Shown: one piece after another, positions 7,462 to 13,916 of the stretch
How the letters are laid out: the number at the start of each line of letters is the position of its first letter
Numbering within the stretch: position 1 is the first letter of the stretch
Origin: Falsiroseomonas sp038250135
Lineage (GTDB): Bacteria > Pseudomonadota > Alphaproteobacteria > Acetobacterales > Acetobacteraceae
NCBI GenBank assembly: GCA_038250135.1
Contig: JBBSCP010000041.1
Span: forward strand, 1-18,994
Reading direction: 5' to 3'
DNA length: 18,994 bases
The notes under the pieces: generated by a model
Told to the model about the DNA's origin: nothing
Databases searched by the model: none
The model's input: only the letters and a program-made list of their open reading frames with translations
Translations under genes and position numbers: made by a program

Positions 7462-7883
7462 GAACCGTCTGCTCTTGCGCCGTACAGGGACTTCGGGTCG
7501 GCCAAAGGCTCGGCGAGGGATTGCACCGTGCCGTCCCGCAGCGCCCAGGAGAAGCAGGAGCGTCGGCCAGTATGGCAGGCCACACCAAGCTGATCGACCA
7601 GCGCAAGCAGCGCATCGCCATCGCAATCCAGCCGTAAATCGACCAGGCGCTGCACCTGGCCCGAGGTCTCGCCCTTGCGCCACAAGGCGTTGCGGGAGCG
7701 TGACCAGTAGGTGACGCGCCCGGTCGCCAGCGTCTCCGCCACCGCGTCGCGGTTCATCCAGGCAAGCATCAGCACCTCAAGCGTGTCATGCTGCTGCGCC
7801 ACACAGGCGACGAGGCCCTGCTGGTCGAAGCGAAGCGCATCGAGCAGCGCAGCGTGGGCGGCGGGGGAGGGTGTCTCGGCCAT
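7458..7883 (-). CDS. hisI: Phosphoribosyl-AMP cyclohydrolase
   Basis: HisI opens the adenine ring of PR-AMP, the third step of histidine synthesis. The 141-residue protein keeps the full metal set: LDCDGD gives Cys87 with Asp86/88/90 (zinc and magnesium ligands) and VACHTGRRSC gives Cys103 and Cys110 (zinc). VTYWSRSRNALWRKGETSG is the family substrate-binding block. It therefore looks like an active zinc enzyme, not a metal-free substitute. It is not beside other his genes here; its partner is the COG0523 GTPase, overlapped by 4 nt. Almost no leader exists between the candidate Zur site (7887-7899) and the ATG at 7883, and no Shine-Dalgarno is seen, so a leaderless transcript is likely. Confidence 0.95.
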   Translation of the reverse strand: MAETPSPAAHAALLDALRFDQQGLVACVAQQHDTLEVLMLAWMNRDAVAETLATGRVTYWSRSRNALWRKGETSGQVQRLVDLRLDCDGDALLALVDQLGVACHTGRRSCFSWALRDGTVQSLAEPLADPKSLYGARADGS

Positions 7884-7886
7884 TCC

Positions 7887-7899
7887 GTTATACTATATC
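7887..7899. promoter_or_regulatory. Candidate Zur operator on overlapping divergent -10 regions
   Basis: GTTATA-C-TATATC is a 13-bp near-palindrome with one mismatch from GTTATA-N-TATAAC, resembling the AT-rich core of proteobacterial Zur boxes. It stands in the 62-bp gap between divergent hisI and zur and is strikingly AT-rich against its surroundings. TATACT (7889-7894) could be the zur -10, and TATAGT (7897-7892, minus strand) the hisI -10; no convincing -35 is seen on either side. Binding here would block both promoters. Confidence 0.6.
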
Positions 7900-7945
7900 A
7901 ATCGGCGTGCCGGTCCATCGGGGCCGGGTGAAGGGAAGGGCAACG

Positions 7946-8431
7946 GTGGCGCTGCAACAGGATGATGGGCTGGAAGCCGCGCTGGTGCGGGCCGAGGCCG
8001 GCTGCCTGGCGCGCGGTGCCCAGCTCACGCCGCTGCGCCGGCAGGTGCTGGCCCTGGTGCTGGCGGCGCGCCAGCCGATCGGCGCCTATGCGCTGCTCGA
8101 CCAGTTGCGCGCCACGCGCGCCGGTGCCGCACCGCCGACCGTCTATCGGGCGCTGGATTTCCTGCTCGACCAGGGGCTGATCCATCGGCTGGAGCGGCTG
8201 AACGCCTTCGTCGCCTGCGACCACCAGCACCAGGCGCATGAACATGCGCATGACCACCAGCACCAGTTCCTGATCTGCCGCGATTGCGGCGTCAGCGCCG
8301 AGATCTGCGATTCCGGCGTGGCCGAGGCGGTTGCGAAAGCGGCGTCCCGCGCCGGTTTCCGGGTGCGGCGGGCCACGGTGGAGGTAGACGGCGTTTGCGG
8401 CAGATGCGCAGCGCAAGTCACAAATTCGTAA
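7946..8431 (+). CDS. zur: Fur-family zinc uptake regulator
   Basis: A Fur-fold repressor of 161 residues from GTG 7946, chosen because AAGGGAAGGG lies a few nt upstream and the protein then has normal Zur length; in-frame upstream starts at 7871 and 7928 lack such a site. The winged helix (LTPLRRQVLALVLAA, then PPTVYRALDFLLDQGLIHRL) is followed by a histidine-rich metal loop (Cys91 to His106, seven His) and two CxxC pairs for the structural zinc (CRDC 111-114, CGRC 151-154). Zinc-loaded Zur represses zinc uptake and zinc-sparing genes. The His-rich loop and the divergent hisI-COG0523 pair favour Zur over Fur, Irr or PerR. It probably represses itself and its neighbours through the shared palindrome. 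Confidence 0.9.
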   Translation: MALQQDDGLEAALVRAEAGCLARGAQLTPLRRQVLALVLAARQPIGAYALLDQLRATRAGAAPPTVYRALDFLLDQGLIHRLERLNAFVACDHQHQAHEHAHDHQHQFLICRDCGVSAEICDSGVAEAVAKAASRAGFRVRRATVEVDGVCGRCAAQVTNS

Positions 8432-8495
8432 GCACGGAAAACTTAGTTTGTTTTAGGTATGTTGCATCTTCGAATACGTCTGGCAAAAGCGACAC

Positions 8496-8930
8496 ATGCA
8501 AGACGGCGCGGGTTTAACGATATCTGAGATCGCCGCTCTCGATCTCCTGAAGCGCCTGCGGCTGATCGATGCGCGCGTCGGCATCAAAAACAGCCGGATC
8601 GCCTTCGACGTCGCCCTGCTGTTCTACGGGGCCGGGCTTCAGGGGGCCGGGCTTCAGGGGGCCGGGCTTCAGGGGGCCGGGCTTCAGGGGGCCGGGCTCC
8701 AGGGGGCCGGGCCAGCACTGTCGGTCGATCAGATCGCGGACATGACGCAATACAGCGGCCCGACAGTGCGCCTCGTGCTCAAGCGGCTGATGAACCACGG
8801 CAACGTCGTCTCCGGCCGCCGTCTGGGCAAGACCCAGTTCTACATGCTGACCGCTGCAGGCCGCGCTGCCTTCCATGAGTATATCGCGGCGCTGGAGGCC
8901 TTCCGCGCAGGCCCTGCGCCGCCCGCCTGA
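8496..8930 (+). CDS. Winged-helix (MarR-like) regulator with in-frame GAGLQ repeats
   Basis: This 144-residue protein is of unassigned regulon. Residues ~8-44 (LTISEIAALDLLKRLRLID..., DVALLFY) form helices. Then come five GAGLQ units and a partial sixth, followed by a helix-turn-helix and wing (SVDQIADMTQYSGPTVRLVLKRL, then GRRLGKTQFYMLTAAGRAAF), as in MarR/ArsR-like winged helices. The repeat sits just before the DNA-binding helices, where related proteins would have a short loop, so it acts as a flexible spacer. The start at 8496 has only a weak ribosome site. The 64 bp between zur and this gene are AT-rich (AAAACTTAGTTTGTTTTAGG) and probably hold its promoter, although a clear -35/-10 pair is not evident. 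Confidence 0.78.
   Translation: MQDGAGLTISEIAALDLLKRLRLIDARVGIKNSRIAFDVALLFYGAGLQGAGLQGAGLQGAGLQGAGLQGAGPALSVDQIADMTQYSGPTVRLVLKRLMNHGNVVSGRRLGKTQFYMLTAAGRAAFHEYIAALEAFRAGPAPPA
8628..8712 (+). repeat. 15-bp tandem repeat, 5.7 copies, in frame
   Basis: The unit GGGGCCGGGCTTCAG starts at 8628, 8643, 8658, 8673 and 8688, with a 10-bp partial copy at 8703-8712. Copies 1-4 are identical and copy 5 has one change (CTT to CTC). Each unit encodes GAGLQ, and since 15 is a multiple of 3, gain or loss of units keeps the frame. The near-identity suggests recent expansion by slippage. Confidence 0.97.
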
Positions 8931-8933
8931 CCC

Positions 8934-8970
8934 AGAGCAATTTCCGATCAGATGGAATCATACGATCTGA
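8934..8970. repeat. Repeat-like inverted element downstream of the regulator
   Basis: AGAGCAATTTCCGATCAGAT (8934-8953) with TCAGAT (8948-8953) pairing with ATCTGA (8965-8970). The AGAGCAATTTCCGATCAG opening resembles intergenic repeat elements common in alphaproteobacterial genomes; that is from memory. The 8931-9077 gap holds no gene. Confidence 0.45.
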
Positions 8971-8999
8971 ATTTTTGCACTAGAATCAAGATGTTATAG

Positions 9000-9033
9000 A
9001 GCGCGAAATCCGTCCGAACGGACGGATAGTGCT
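9000..9033. repeat. Palindromic repeat copy 1
   Basis: The left arm AGCGCGAAATCCG (9000-9012) and right arm CGGATAGTGCT (9023-9033) form an inverted repeat; the core ATCCGTCC-GAAC-GGACGGAT (9008-9027) is a perfect 8-bp stem with a 4-nt loop. Related arms recur at 9054-9099 and 14613-14657. Confidence 0.65.
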
Positions 9034-9053
9034 CCCTGAACCATTTACTCTTC

Positions 9054-9099
9054 AGCACGAAATCCGTTCACCTTGATTCAAGGTGAACTGACGGTGCCG
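9054..9099. repeat. Palindromic repeat copy 2, overlapping the metC 3' end
   Basis: AGCACGAAATCCG (9054-9066) is identical, in reverse orientation, to 14645-14657. It continues through a TTGATTC core as copy 3 does (TTCACCTTGATTCAAGGTGAAC here against CCCGCATTGATTCTATGTGAGC there). The right arm is degenerate (CTGACGGTGCCG). The metC stop codon (9078-9080) lies inside it. Confidence 0.6.
9066..9088 (-). terminator. Hairpin at the end of the metC operon
   Basis: GTTCACCTTG (9066-9075), loop ATT, CAAGGTGAAC (9079-9088): a perfect 10-bp stem. It contains the metC stop codon. No clear U-run follows on the minus strand (ATTTCGTGCT), so it may end transcription weakly or protect the 3' end. Confidence 0.45.
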
Positions 9100-10298
9100 T
9101 AGCGTGGCAGTGATTGCAACGACTGCGCGAGGTCCGCGATCAGATCCGGCACCGACTCCAGCCCGATATGCAGCCGCACCGCCTGGCCTGGCGGCGCATT
9201 GGTCACGCGGCGGACCAGCATGCCGTTGGTCGGCAGCGCGAGGCTCTCATAGCCGCCCCAGCTCGCGCCGATGCCGAACAGCTTCAGGCCATCGACGAAG
9301 GCGAAGATCTCAGCCTCGGTGAAGCGGGGCTGGAAGACGATGCCGAACAGCGAGCAGCCGCCATCGAAATCGCGCTTCCACAGTTCATGGCCTGGCGCGC
9401 CGGGCAGGGCAGGATGGCGCACCTGATGGATCTCGGGCCGCTCGGCGAGCCAGGCCGCGACTTCCAGCGAGGCCTCGAACTGCGCCTTCAGCCGCACCGG
9501 CATGGTACGCACGCCGCGCAGTGCCAGCCAACAATCATCGGGGCTCGCGTAATGCCCCATCGCCGTGGCGCCGGCGCGCAGGATCAGGTGGTGCGCCTCG
9601 CTGTTCACGCAGACCGAGCCAAGCAGGATGTCCGAATGCCCGCCGACATACTTCGTCAGCGCCTGGATCGACACGTCGCAGCCATGCAGGAAGGGCTGGA
9701 AGGTGTGGATGCCCCAGGTATTGTCGATCATGGACACCGCCCCCTTGGCGCGCGCCACCGCGGTCAACGCCGGCACGTCCTGCACCTCGAAGGTGTGGCT
9801 GCCGGGGCTTTCCAGGTAAAGGACCTTGGTATTGGGCGTCCACAGCGCCTCAAGCCCCGCGGCGTCGATGCAGGGGTCATAGTAAACCGTCTCGATGCCC
9901 CAGCCCTTCAACAGACCCTCGGCGAGATTGCGCGCCGGGCCATAGACGCTGTCGGGCATCAGGCAGCGATCGCCCGCCTTCAGCCAGGCCATCAGCGGCG
10001 CGGCCACGGCAGCAAGGCCGGTGCCGACGATGGTGGTGTGGGTGCCGCCCTCGATCTCGCTGATGACGTCTTCGAGCGTCCAGTTCGTCGGCCCGCCCTG
10101 GGTGCCGTAGGTCATCACCCGGCCGAAGCGCTGCTTCGCATTCTCGCGCCGCGCTTCACACGAAGGAGAGAGCACGGTGGAGCCACGATGCACGGGCGGG
10201 TTGACGAAGCCATGGCTGCGCACCGGCGGACGACCGGCATGCGACATGCGGGTCGCGAAGCCGTGCTTCGGGGTGGCCGGGTTGTGATCGTCGGGCAT
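9078..10298 (-). CDS. metC: Cystathionine beta-lyase (PLP, Cys/Met metabolism family)
   Basis: A 406-residue fold-type I PLP enzyme of the trans-sulfuration family. The PLP lysine is Lys216 in ALTKYVGGHSD, and Asp192 in IDNTWG pairs with the pyridine nitrogen. YGTQGGPTNWTLEDVISEIEGG and the C-terminal LFGIGASWGGYESLALP favour the MetC-type beta-lyase (cystathionine to homocysteine, pyruvate and ammonia) over gamma-synthases, and MetC-type enzymes often also act as cysteine desulfhydrases. The ATG at 10298 was chosen because it overlaps the sseA stop by 1 nt (TGATG) and fits the family; an upstream ATG at 10343 would overlap sseA more deeply. The last codons (YGTVSSP) and stop lie in a dispersed palindromic repeat. 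It is the last gene of the nudix-alaX-sseA-metC operon. Confidence 0.92.
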   Translation of the reverse strand: MPDDHNPATPKHGFATRMSHAGRPPVRSHGFVNPPVHRGSTVLSPSCEARRENAKQRFGRVMTYGTQGGPTNWTLEDVISEIEGGTHTTIVGTGLAAVAAPLMAWLKAGDRCLMPDSVYGPARNLAEGLLKGWGIETVYYDPCIDAAGLEALWTPNTKVLYLESPGSHTFEVQDVPALTAVARAKGAVSMIDNTWGIHTFQPFLHGCDVSIQALTKYVGGHSDILLGSVCVNSEAHHLILRAGATAMGHYASPDDCWLALRGVRTMPVRLKAQFEASLEVAAWLAERPEIHQVRHPALPGAPGHELWKRDFDGGCSLFGIVFQPRFTEAEIFAFVDGLKLFGIGASWGGYESLALPTNGMLVRRVTNAPPGQAVRLHIGLESVPDLIADLAQSLQSLPRYGTVSSP

Positions 10299-11158
10299 CA
10301 GGGTGTGCTCGTCTGCTTGATGGTTTCGGGTCGGCTCGCCCATTCGGTCCAGGACCCGTCATAGACGGCGGGCTCGACCAGCCCGGCACGCAGCGCGGCC
10401 AGCGTCAGCACGCAGGCCGTGACCCCCGTGCCGCAGGAGGTGACGAGCGGGCGGGAGCCATCCGCCCCGGCCGCCTCGAACAGCCGGGCAAGTTCGGTCG
10501 GCCCCTTCATAGTGCCGTCCGCGTTGAGCAGCGTCAGGAAGGGCAGGCTCGCCGCGCCGGGCATGTGGCCGGACGGCAGGCCCTGGCGCGGCTCAGGCGC
10601 GGTGCCATCGAAGCGGCCCTTGGCACGGGCATCGAGCACCAGCGCGCTGCCACTTTCCGCGATTCGCTTGACGTCGCCGATGCCGGCCAGGCGCCGCGCG
10701 ATCAGGTCGGGGACGAAGATCGCGGGCGCCACCGCCGACGGTTCGCCCGAGTCCAACGCCCGCCCCTCGGCCTTCCACTTCGGCAGCCCGCCATCCAGCA
10801 CGGCGGCGCGCTCATGCCCGAACAGCCGCAGCAGCCACCAGCCGCGCGGTGCCGAGTGCATGCCCTTCTGGTCGTAGAGCACCACGCGATGCGCGTTGGA
10901 GATGCCGAGCGCGCCGATCACCTTCGCGAAGCGCCCGGCGGTCGGCACCATGTGGGGCAGGGTGGTTTCCTGGTCCGCGGCCTCGTCGATGTCGAGGAAG
11001 CGCGCACCCGGGATCCGCGCCTTGCCGAACTCAGCCTTGCCGTCGAACGGCTCGTTGGGCAAGTATTTCGTGACGTCGAGCACGATCAGGTCGGGCGTGC
11101 CGAGCTCACCTGCCAGCCATTCCGTCGAGACGATCAGTTCCAAGGGGGGCAGTTCCAT
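10298..11158 (-). CDS. sseA: 3-mercaptopyruvate/thiosulfate sulfurtransferase
   Basis: A two-domain rhodanese of 286 residues. The N-terminal inactive domain holds LIVLDVTKYLP and ARIPGARFLDIDE; the C-terminal domain has VLDARAKGRFDG, SGHMPGAASLPF and the active loop SCGTGVTA with Cys242. The CG(S/T)GVTA loop is typical of mercaptopyruvate sulfurtransferase, whereas true thiosulfate rhodaneses have CRKGVTA. It moves sulfur from 3-mercaptopyruvate to acceptors such as cyanide or thioredoxin and is cytoplasmic. GGAG lies 10 nt before the ATG and overlaps the alaX stop (7-nt gap). It is coupled to metC by a 1-nt overlap, which ties it to cysteine and methionine turnover. Confidence 0.93.
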   Translation of the reverse strand: MELPPLELIVSTEWLAGELGTPDLIVLDVTKYLPNEPFDGKAEFGKARIPGARFLDIDEAADQETTLPHMVPTAGRFAKVIGALGISNAHRVVLYDQKGMHSAPRGWWLLRLFGHERAAVLDGGLPKWKAEGRALDSGEPSAVAPAIFVPDLIARRLAGIGDVKRIAESGSALVLDARAKGRFDGTAPEPRQGLPSGHMPGAASLPFLTLLNADGTMKGPTELARLFEAAGADGSRPLVTSCGTGVTACVLTLAALRAGLVEPAVYDGSWTEWASRPETIKQTSTP

Positions 11159-11165
11159 CGCGCGT

Positions 11166-11885
11166 TCACTCCGCCAGGATGAAATGGATGCGCCGGTTCT
11201 GCCGGCCCTTGTTCTCGATCTTCGTCACCTCGACGCGCCCGATCTCGCCGGTGGCGCGCACATGCGTGCCGCCGCAGGGCTGGAGGTCCACCGGTGCCTC
11301 GATCGGCCCGATGCGCACCAGGCGGATCAGCCCCGCGCCACGCGGGGGCTGGACCGAGAGCGTGCGCACCATCTCGGGCTTCGCATCGAGCTCCGCCTCG
11401 GTGATCCACCCCGAGCCGATTTCGTGGTTGGCGGCGATCATCTCGTTGAGCTTTTCGGTGAACCAGGCGGCGGTCGGCGGCTCGGGCAGGTCGAAGTCGA
11501 GGCGCGATTTGTCGGCGCCGATCTGGTTGCCGGTCGCGTAGATGCCCGGCAGCAGGCTGCACAGCAGGTGCATGGTGGTGTGCATGCGCATGTGGCGATG
11601 CCGGCGCGCCCAATCGAGGCCGAGCGTCACCTCCGCTCCCAACCCCGGCGCGGCGCTGCCGGAGGCGAGGGCGTGCAAAATCACCCCTGCCTCGCCCTTG
11701 ATCGCTTCCGCCACGGTCGCGCTGCCGCCGTCCCAGGCGAGGCTGCCGGCATCGCCCGGCTGGCCGCCGGAGCGCGCATACATGACGCTGCGGTCGAGCA
11801 CGATGCCGCGCTCCTCCACCGCCAGCACGCGGGCGGTGCAGGTGGTGAGGTAGCTGTCTTCGGCGAAAAGCGGTTCGGTGGTCAT
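11166..11885 (-). CDS. AlaX-type alanyl-tRNA editing protein
   Basis: A free-standing editing domain of 239 residues that removes Ser or Gly wrongly attached to tRNA-Ala. It has the GGQPGD block (40-45) and the zinc set HTTMH (His102, His106) plus CGGTH (Cys204, His208), as in the AlaRS editing domain, followed by KIENKGRQNRRIHF. The AlaRS aminoacylation domain is absent, and the length suits AlaX with the short N-terminal barrel. The start at 11885 overlaps the nudix stop by 4 nt; the open frame continuing to 12242 reads antisense through the nudix gene and is not used. It lies 7 nt before sseA. Confidence 0.93.
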   Translation of the reverse strand: MTTEPLFAEDSYLTTCTARVLAVEERGIVLDRSVMYARSGGQPGDAGSLAWDGGSATVAEAIKGEAGVILHALASGSAAPGLGAEVTLGLDWARRHRHMRMHTTMHLLCSLLPGIYATGNQIGADKSRLDFDLPEPPTAAWFTEKLNEMIAANHEIGSGWITEAELDAKPEMVRTLSVQPPRGAGLIRLVRIGPIEAPVDLQPCGGTHVRATGEIGRVEVTKIENKGRQNRRIHFILAE

Positions 11886-12532
11886 CCCTGGGTCCATGTC
11901 TCGCGCAGCCTGGTGCGGTTCACCTGCAGCCACAGCAGCGCGAGCGCCGCCGGGGCATTCTCGATAAGATTGTCGGCCACCATGGCGAAGGCCTGCTCGG
12001 CCGTCACCACGCGAAGCCGTGTTTCCTCGTGCTCGGTGGTGAGCCCATGCGTGCCGCCGCCGAGCGCCGGCAGATCGACCTGCGCGCACCAGAAATGGAT
12101 CAACTCGTCGCAGCCGCCCTGCATCAGCATGTGCCGGCCGATCGGCAGCATGGCCCGCGCGATGAGGCCGGTTTCCTCGGTCAGTTCGCGCCGGCCCGAG
12201 GCTTCGGGGTCCTCGCCCGATTCGAGCAGCCCGGCGGGACATTCGGTCATCACCGGCTCGATTCCGGCCGCGAGTGCCGGCAGGCGGAACTGCTCGATCA
12301 GGGCCACCCGATCGGAGCGGGGATCATAGGGCAGCACCAGCACACCCTGGCCGCGCCGCCATAGCTCCCAGGTCAGCGTCCCGGAGCGCGAGCCATCGAA
12401 GCGCGCATGGCGGAAAACCACGCGTTGGAGGGCGAAACGCTGCGCCCAGACCACCTCATCGGCGTCGATCTCGAGGCCCGGATGGGCGGGGATGGGGGGC
12501 GCCTTGGGATGGCGTGGCGGGCTGGCGCTCAT
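11882..12532 (-). CDS. NUDIX hydrolase, ADP-ribose pyrophosphatase type
   Basis: The Nudix box is complete: G101-x5-E107-x7-R115-E-L-T-E-E-T-G-L123. The upstream part (LVLPYDPRSDRVALIEQFRLPALA, then MTECPAGLLESGE) is typical of NudF/ADP-ribose pyrophosphatases that split ADP-ribose into AMP and ribose 5-phosphate; other nucleoside diphosphate sugars are possible. The 216-residue length is normal. It is the first gene of the operon with alaX, sseA and metC, and its start lies 37 bp from the divergent DMT exporter; promoters for both must overlap in or extend beyond this gap. Confidence 0.9.
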   Translation of the reverse strand: MSASPPRHPKAPPIPAHPGLEIDADEVVWAQRFALQRVVFRHARFDGSRSGTLTWELWRRGQGVLVLPYDPRSDRVALIEQFRLPALAAGIEPVMTECPAGLLESGEDPEASGRRELTEETGLIARAMLPIGRHMLMQGGCDELIHFWCAQVDLPALGGGTHGLTTEHEETRLRVVTAEQAFAMVADNLIENAPAALALLWLQVNRTRLRETWTQG

Positions 12533-12569
12533 GCGGGCGGGACCCTACCCTTGGCGAAACGCCAGGTCC

Positions 12570-13475
12570 ATGACCCCAGCCAGCTCTCCCCCCAGCCCCC
12601 TTGGCGCCCGCCGCCGCGCCATCCTGTTCGTGCTCGGCGCGGCCGGGACCTTCACGCTGAGCGCCGCCGCGGTGAAGGCGCTGGAGGGCGCGCTGCCGCT
12701 GGCGCAGGTGATCCTCGGGCGCAATCTGTTTGCCCTGCCGCTGCTGTTCATTCTGCTCTCGCGCATCGGCGGGCTGCGCAGCCTGCGTCCGCGCGTGCCC
12801 TGGCGCTTCCATGCCGAGCGAATTTTCTGGGGCCTGGGCGGCATGGTAGGCTCCTTCTACGGCTACACGCATCTGCCGCTGGCAACGGCCACGGCGCTCG
12901 GCTTCACCATGCCGCTATTCCTGACCGCGCTGTCCGTGGTGGTGCTGAAGGAGAGTGTCGGCTGGCGGCGCTGGAGCGCGGTCGCGGCGGGGTTCCTCGG
13001 CGTGCTGATCATCGTGCGGCCCTTCGGCGGCGAGTCGCTTGATCGGCTGGCGGTGGCGCTGGTGCTGTATGGCGCGCTGTCCTGGGCGCTGGCGATGATG
13101 GCGATCCGCCGCATGGGGACCGCGGGGGAGAGTGGCGTTTCCATCGTCATCTGGTTCGCCCTCGGCAGCGCCGGCGTGTCGGCGATCTTCGCCATCCCGG
13201 TCTGGGTCTGGCCCACGCCCTGGCAATGGGCGCTGCTGGTCGGCATCGGCGCGGTCTCGGCGCTCGCGCAATTGCTGATGACCGAGGCCTATCGCCGGGC
13301 CGAGACGACGCTGCTCGCCCCCTTCGAATATTCGGGCCTGGTCTGGACCGCGCTGCTCGGTATCCTGATCTGGTCGGAGTGGCCCGATGGGTGGGATTTG
13401 ATCGGCTTCGCGGTGCTGGTCGCGGCAGGGCTGTTCATCTGGTGGCGCGAGGCGCGGCTTGGGGTGCGCCGGTGA
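12570..13475 (+). CDS. EamA/DMT-family transporter
   Basis: A 301-residue membrane protein with about ten hydrophobic segments in two EamA halves: RRAILFVLGAAGTFTLSAAAVKAL, then LPLATATALGFTMPLFLTALS and GFLGVLIIVRPFGG in the first half; LLMTEAYRRAETTLLAPFEYSGLVWTALLG, then GFAVLVAAGLFIWWREARL in the second. DMT carriers export metabolites by proton exchange in the inner membrane; the substrate cannot be read, and S-adenosylmethionine-type and amino-acid carriers belong to the same fold. ATG 12570 follows AGG by 4 nt and gives a short positively charged N-terminus before helix 1; the upstream ATG at 12492 overlaps the nudix gene. It is divergent from the nudix operon and convergent with GNAT. 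Confidence 0.9.
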   Translation: MTPASSPPSPLGARRRAILFVLGAAGTFTLSAAAVKALEGALPLAQVILGRNLFALPLLFILLSRIGGLRSLRPRVPWRFHAERIFWGLGGMVGSFYGYTHLPLATATALGFTMPLFLTALSVVVLKESVGWRRWSAVAAGFLGVLIIVRPFGGESLDRLAVALVLYGALSWALAMMAIRRMGTAGESGVSIVIWFALGSAGVSAIFAIPVWVWPTPWQWALLVGIGAVSALAQLLMTEAYRRAETTLLAPFEYSGLVWTALLGILIWSEWPDGWDLIGFAVLVAAGLFIWWREARLGVRR

Positions 13476-13483
13476 GGCGGCGC
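13466..13483. terminator. Hairpin between convergent DMT and GNAT genes
   Basis: GCGCCG (13466-13471), a 6-nt loop, and CGGCGC (13478-13483) span the DMT stop and the 9-bp gap before the GNAT stop. It could stop transcription from both sides, but no U-tract is present. Confidence 0.35.
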
Positions 13484-13484
13484 C

Positions 13485-13916
13485 CTACAGAGTCTTTCTG
13501 AACCACACGCGCGAATGGCCCGCCGGCATGCCTTCCAGCCTGCCGAACTCGACATAGCCGTTGCGTTCCCAGAAGCCGGGCGCCTGGAAGCTGAAAGTGT
13601 CGGTATAGGCCTGCTGGCAGCCGCGCCCGCGCGCCACATCCTCGGCGCGCTTCAGCAGCTCGGACCCCACGCCCTTGCCGCGCAGCTCGCGCGACAGCCA
13701 CAGCCAATCGACGAACAGCCACCCCCAGAAGGTCAGGCCCAGCAGTCCGCCGCGTGGCGTGCCGTCGGCTGCGCGGGCCAGCAGCGTCACCGGCTCACGG
13801 TCGTAGGGGCCGCCCATTTCCTGGTTGAAGGTGTGCAGCCCGCGCTGGATGGCGGCGACTGCGTCGAGTTCCGGGAAGGCGTCCTCGACGATCTCGAAAT
13901 CAGGCTCGCCGCTCAC
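13485..13916 (-). CDS. GNAT-family N-acetyltransferase
   Basis: A 143-residue acetyltransferase. The acetyl-CoA loop is R79-G-K-G-V-G84 in LSRELRGKGVGSELLKRAEDVARGRGC, followed by DTFSFQAPGFWERNGYVEFGRL, the usual motif B. The acceptor is unknown; the YTDTFSFQAPGFWERNGY ending is common in small GNATs annotated as histone acetyltransferase HPA2-like. It overlaps the ParA-like ATPase by 4 nt (13913-13916), so translation is probably coupled, and it is convergent with the DMT exporter. Confidence 0.88.
   Translation of the reverse strand: MSGEPDFEIVEDAFPELDAVAAIQRGLHTFNQEMGGPYDREPVTLLARAADGTPRGGLLGLTFWGWLFVDWLWLSRELRGKGVGSELLKRAEDVARGRGCQQAYTDTFSFQAPGFWERNGYVEFGRLEGMPAGHSRVWFRKTL

Noticed and set aside
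8628..8712. CRISPR-like array
   Set aside because: The units are 15 bp, directly adjacent with no spacers, and in coding frame; this is a simple tandem repeat.
9114..10364. Open frame of 416 codons on the plus strand
   Set aside because: It mirrors metC on the opposite strand; low-complexity Arg/His/Gln/Ala composition with no recognisable fold.
11886..12242. Long N-terminal extension of the AlaX frame
   Set aside because: It reads antisense-like Arg/Gly/Ala sequence through the nudix gene; the ATG at 11885 overlapping the nudix stop explains the start better.
10896..12329. Open frame of 477 codons on the plus strand
   Set aside because: Antisense to sseA, alaX and nudix, all of which have clear catalytic motifs.
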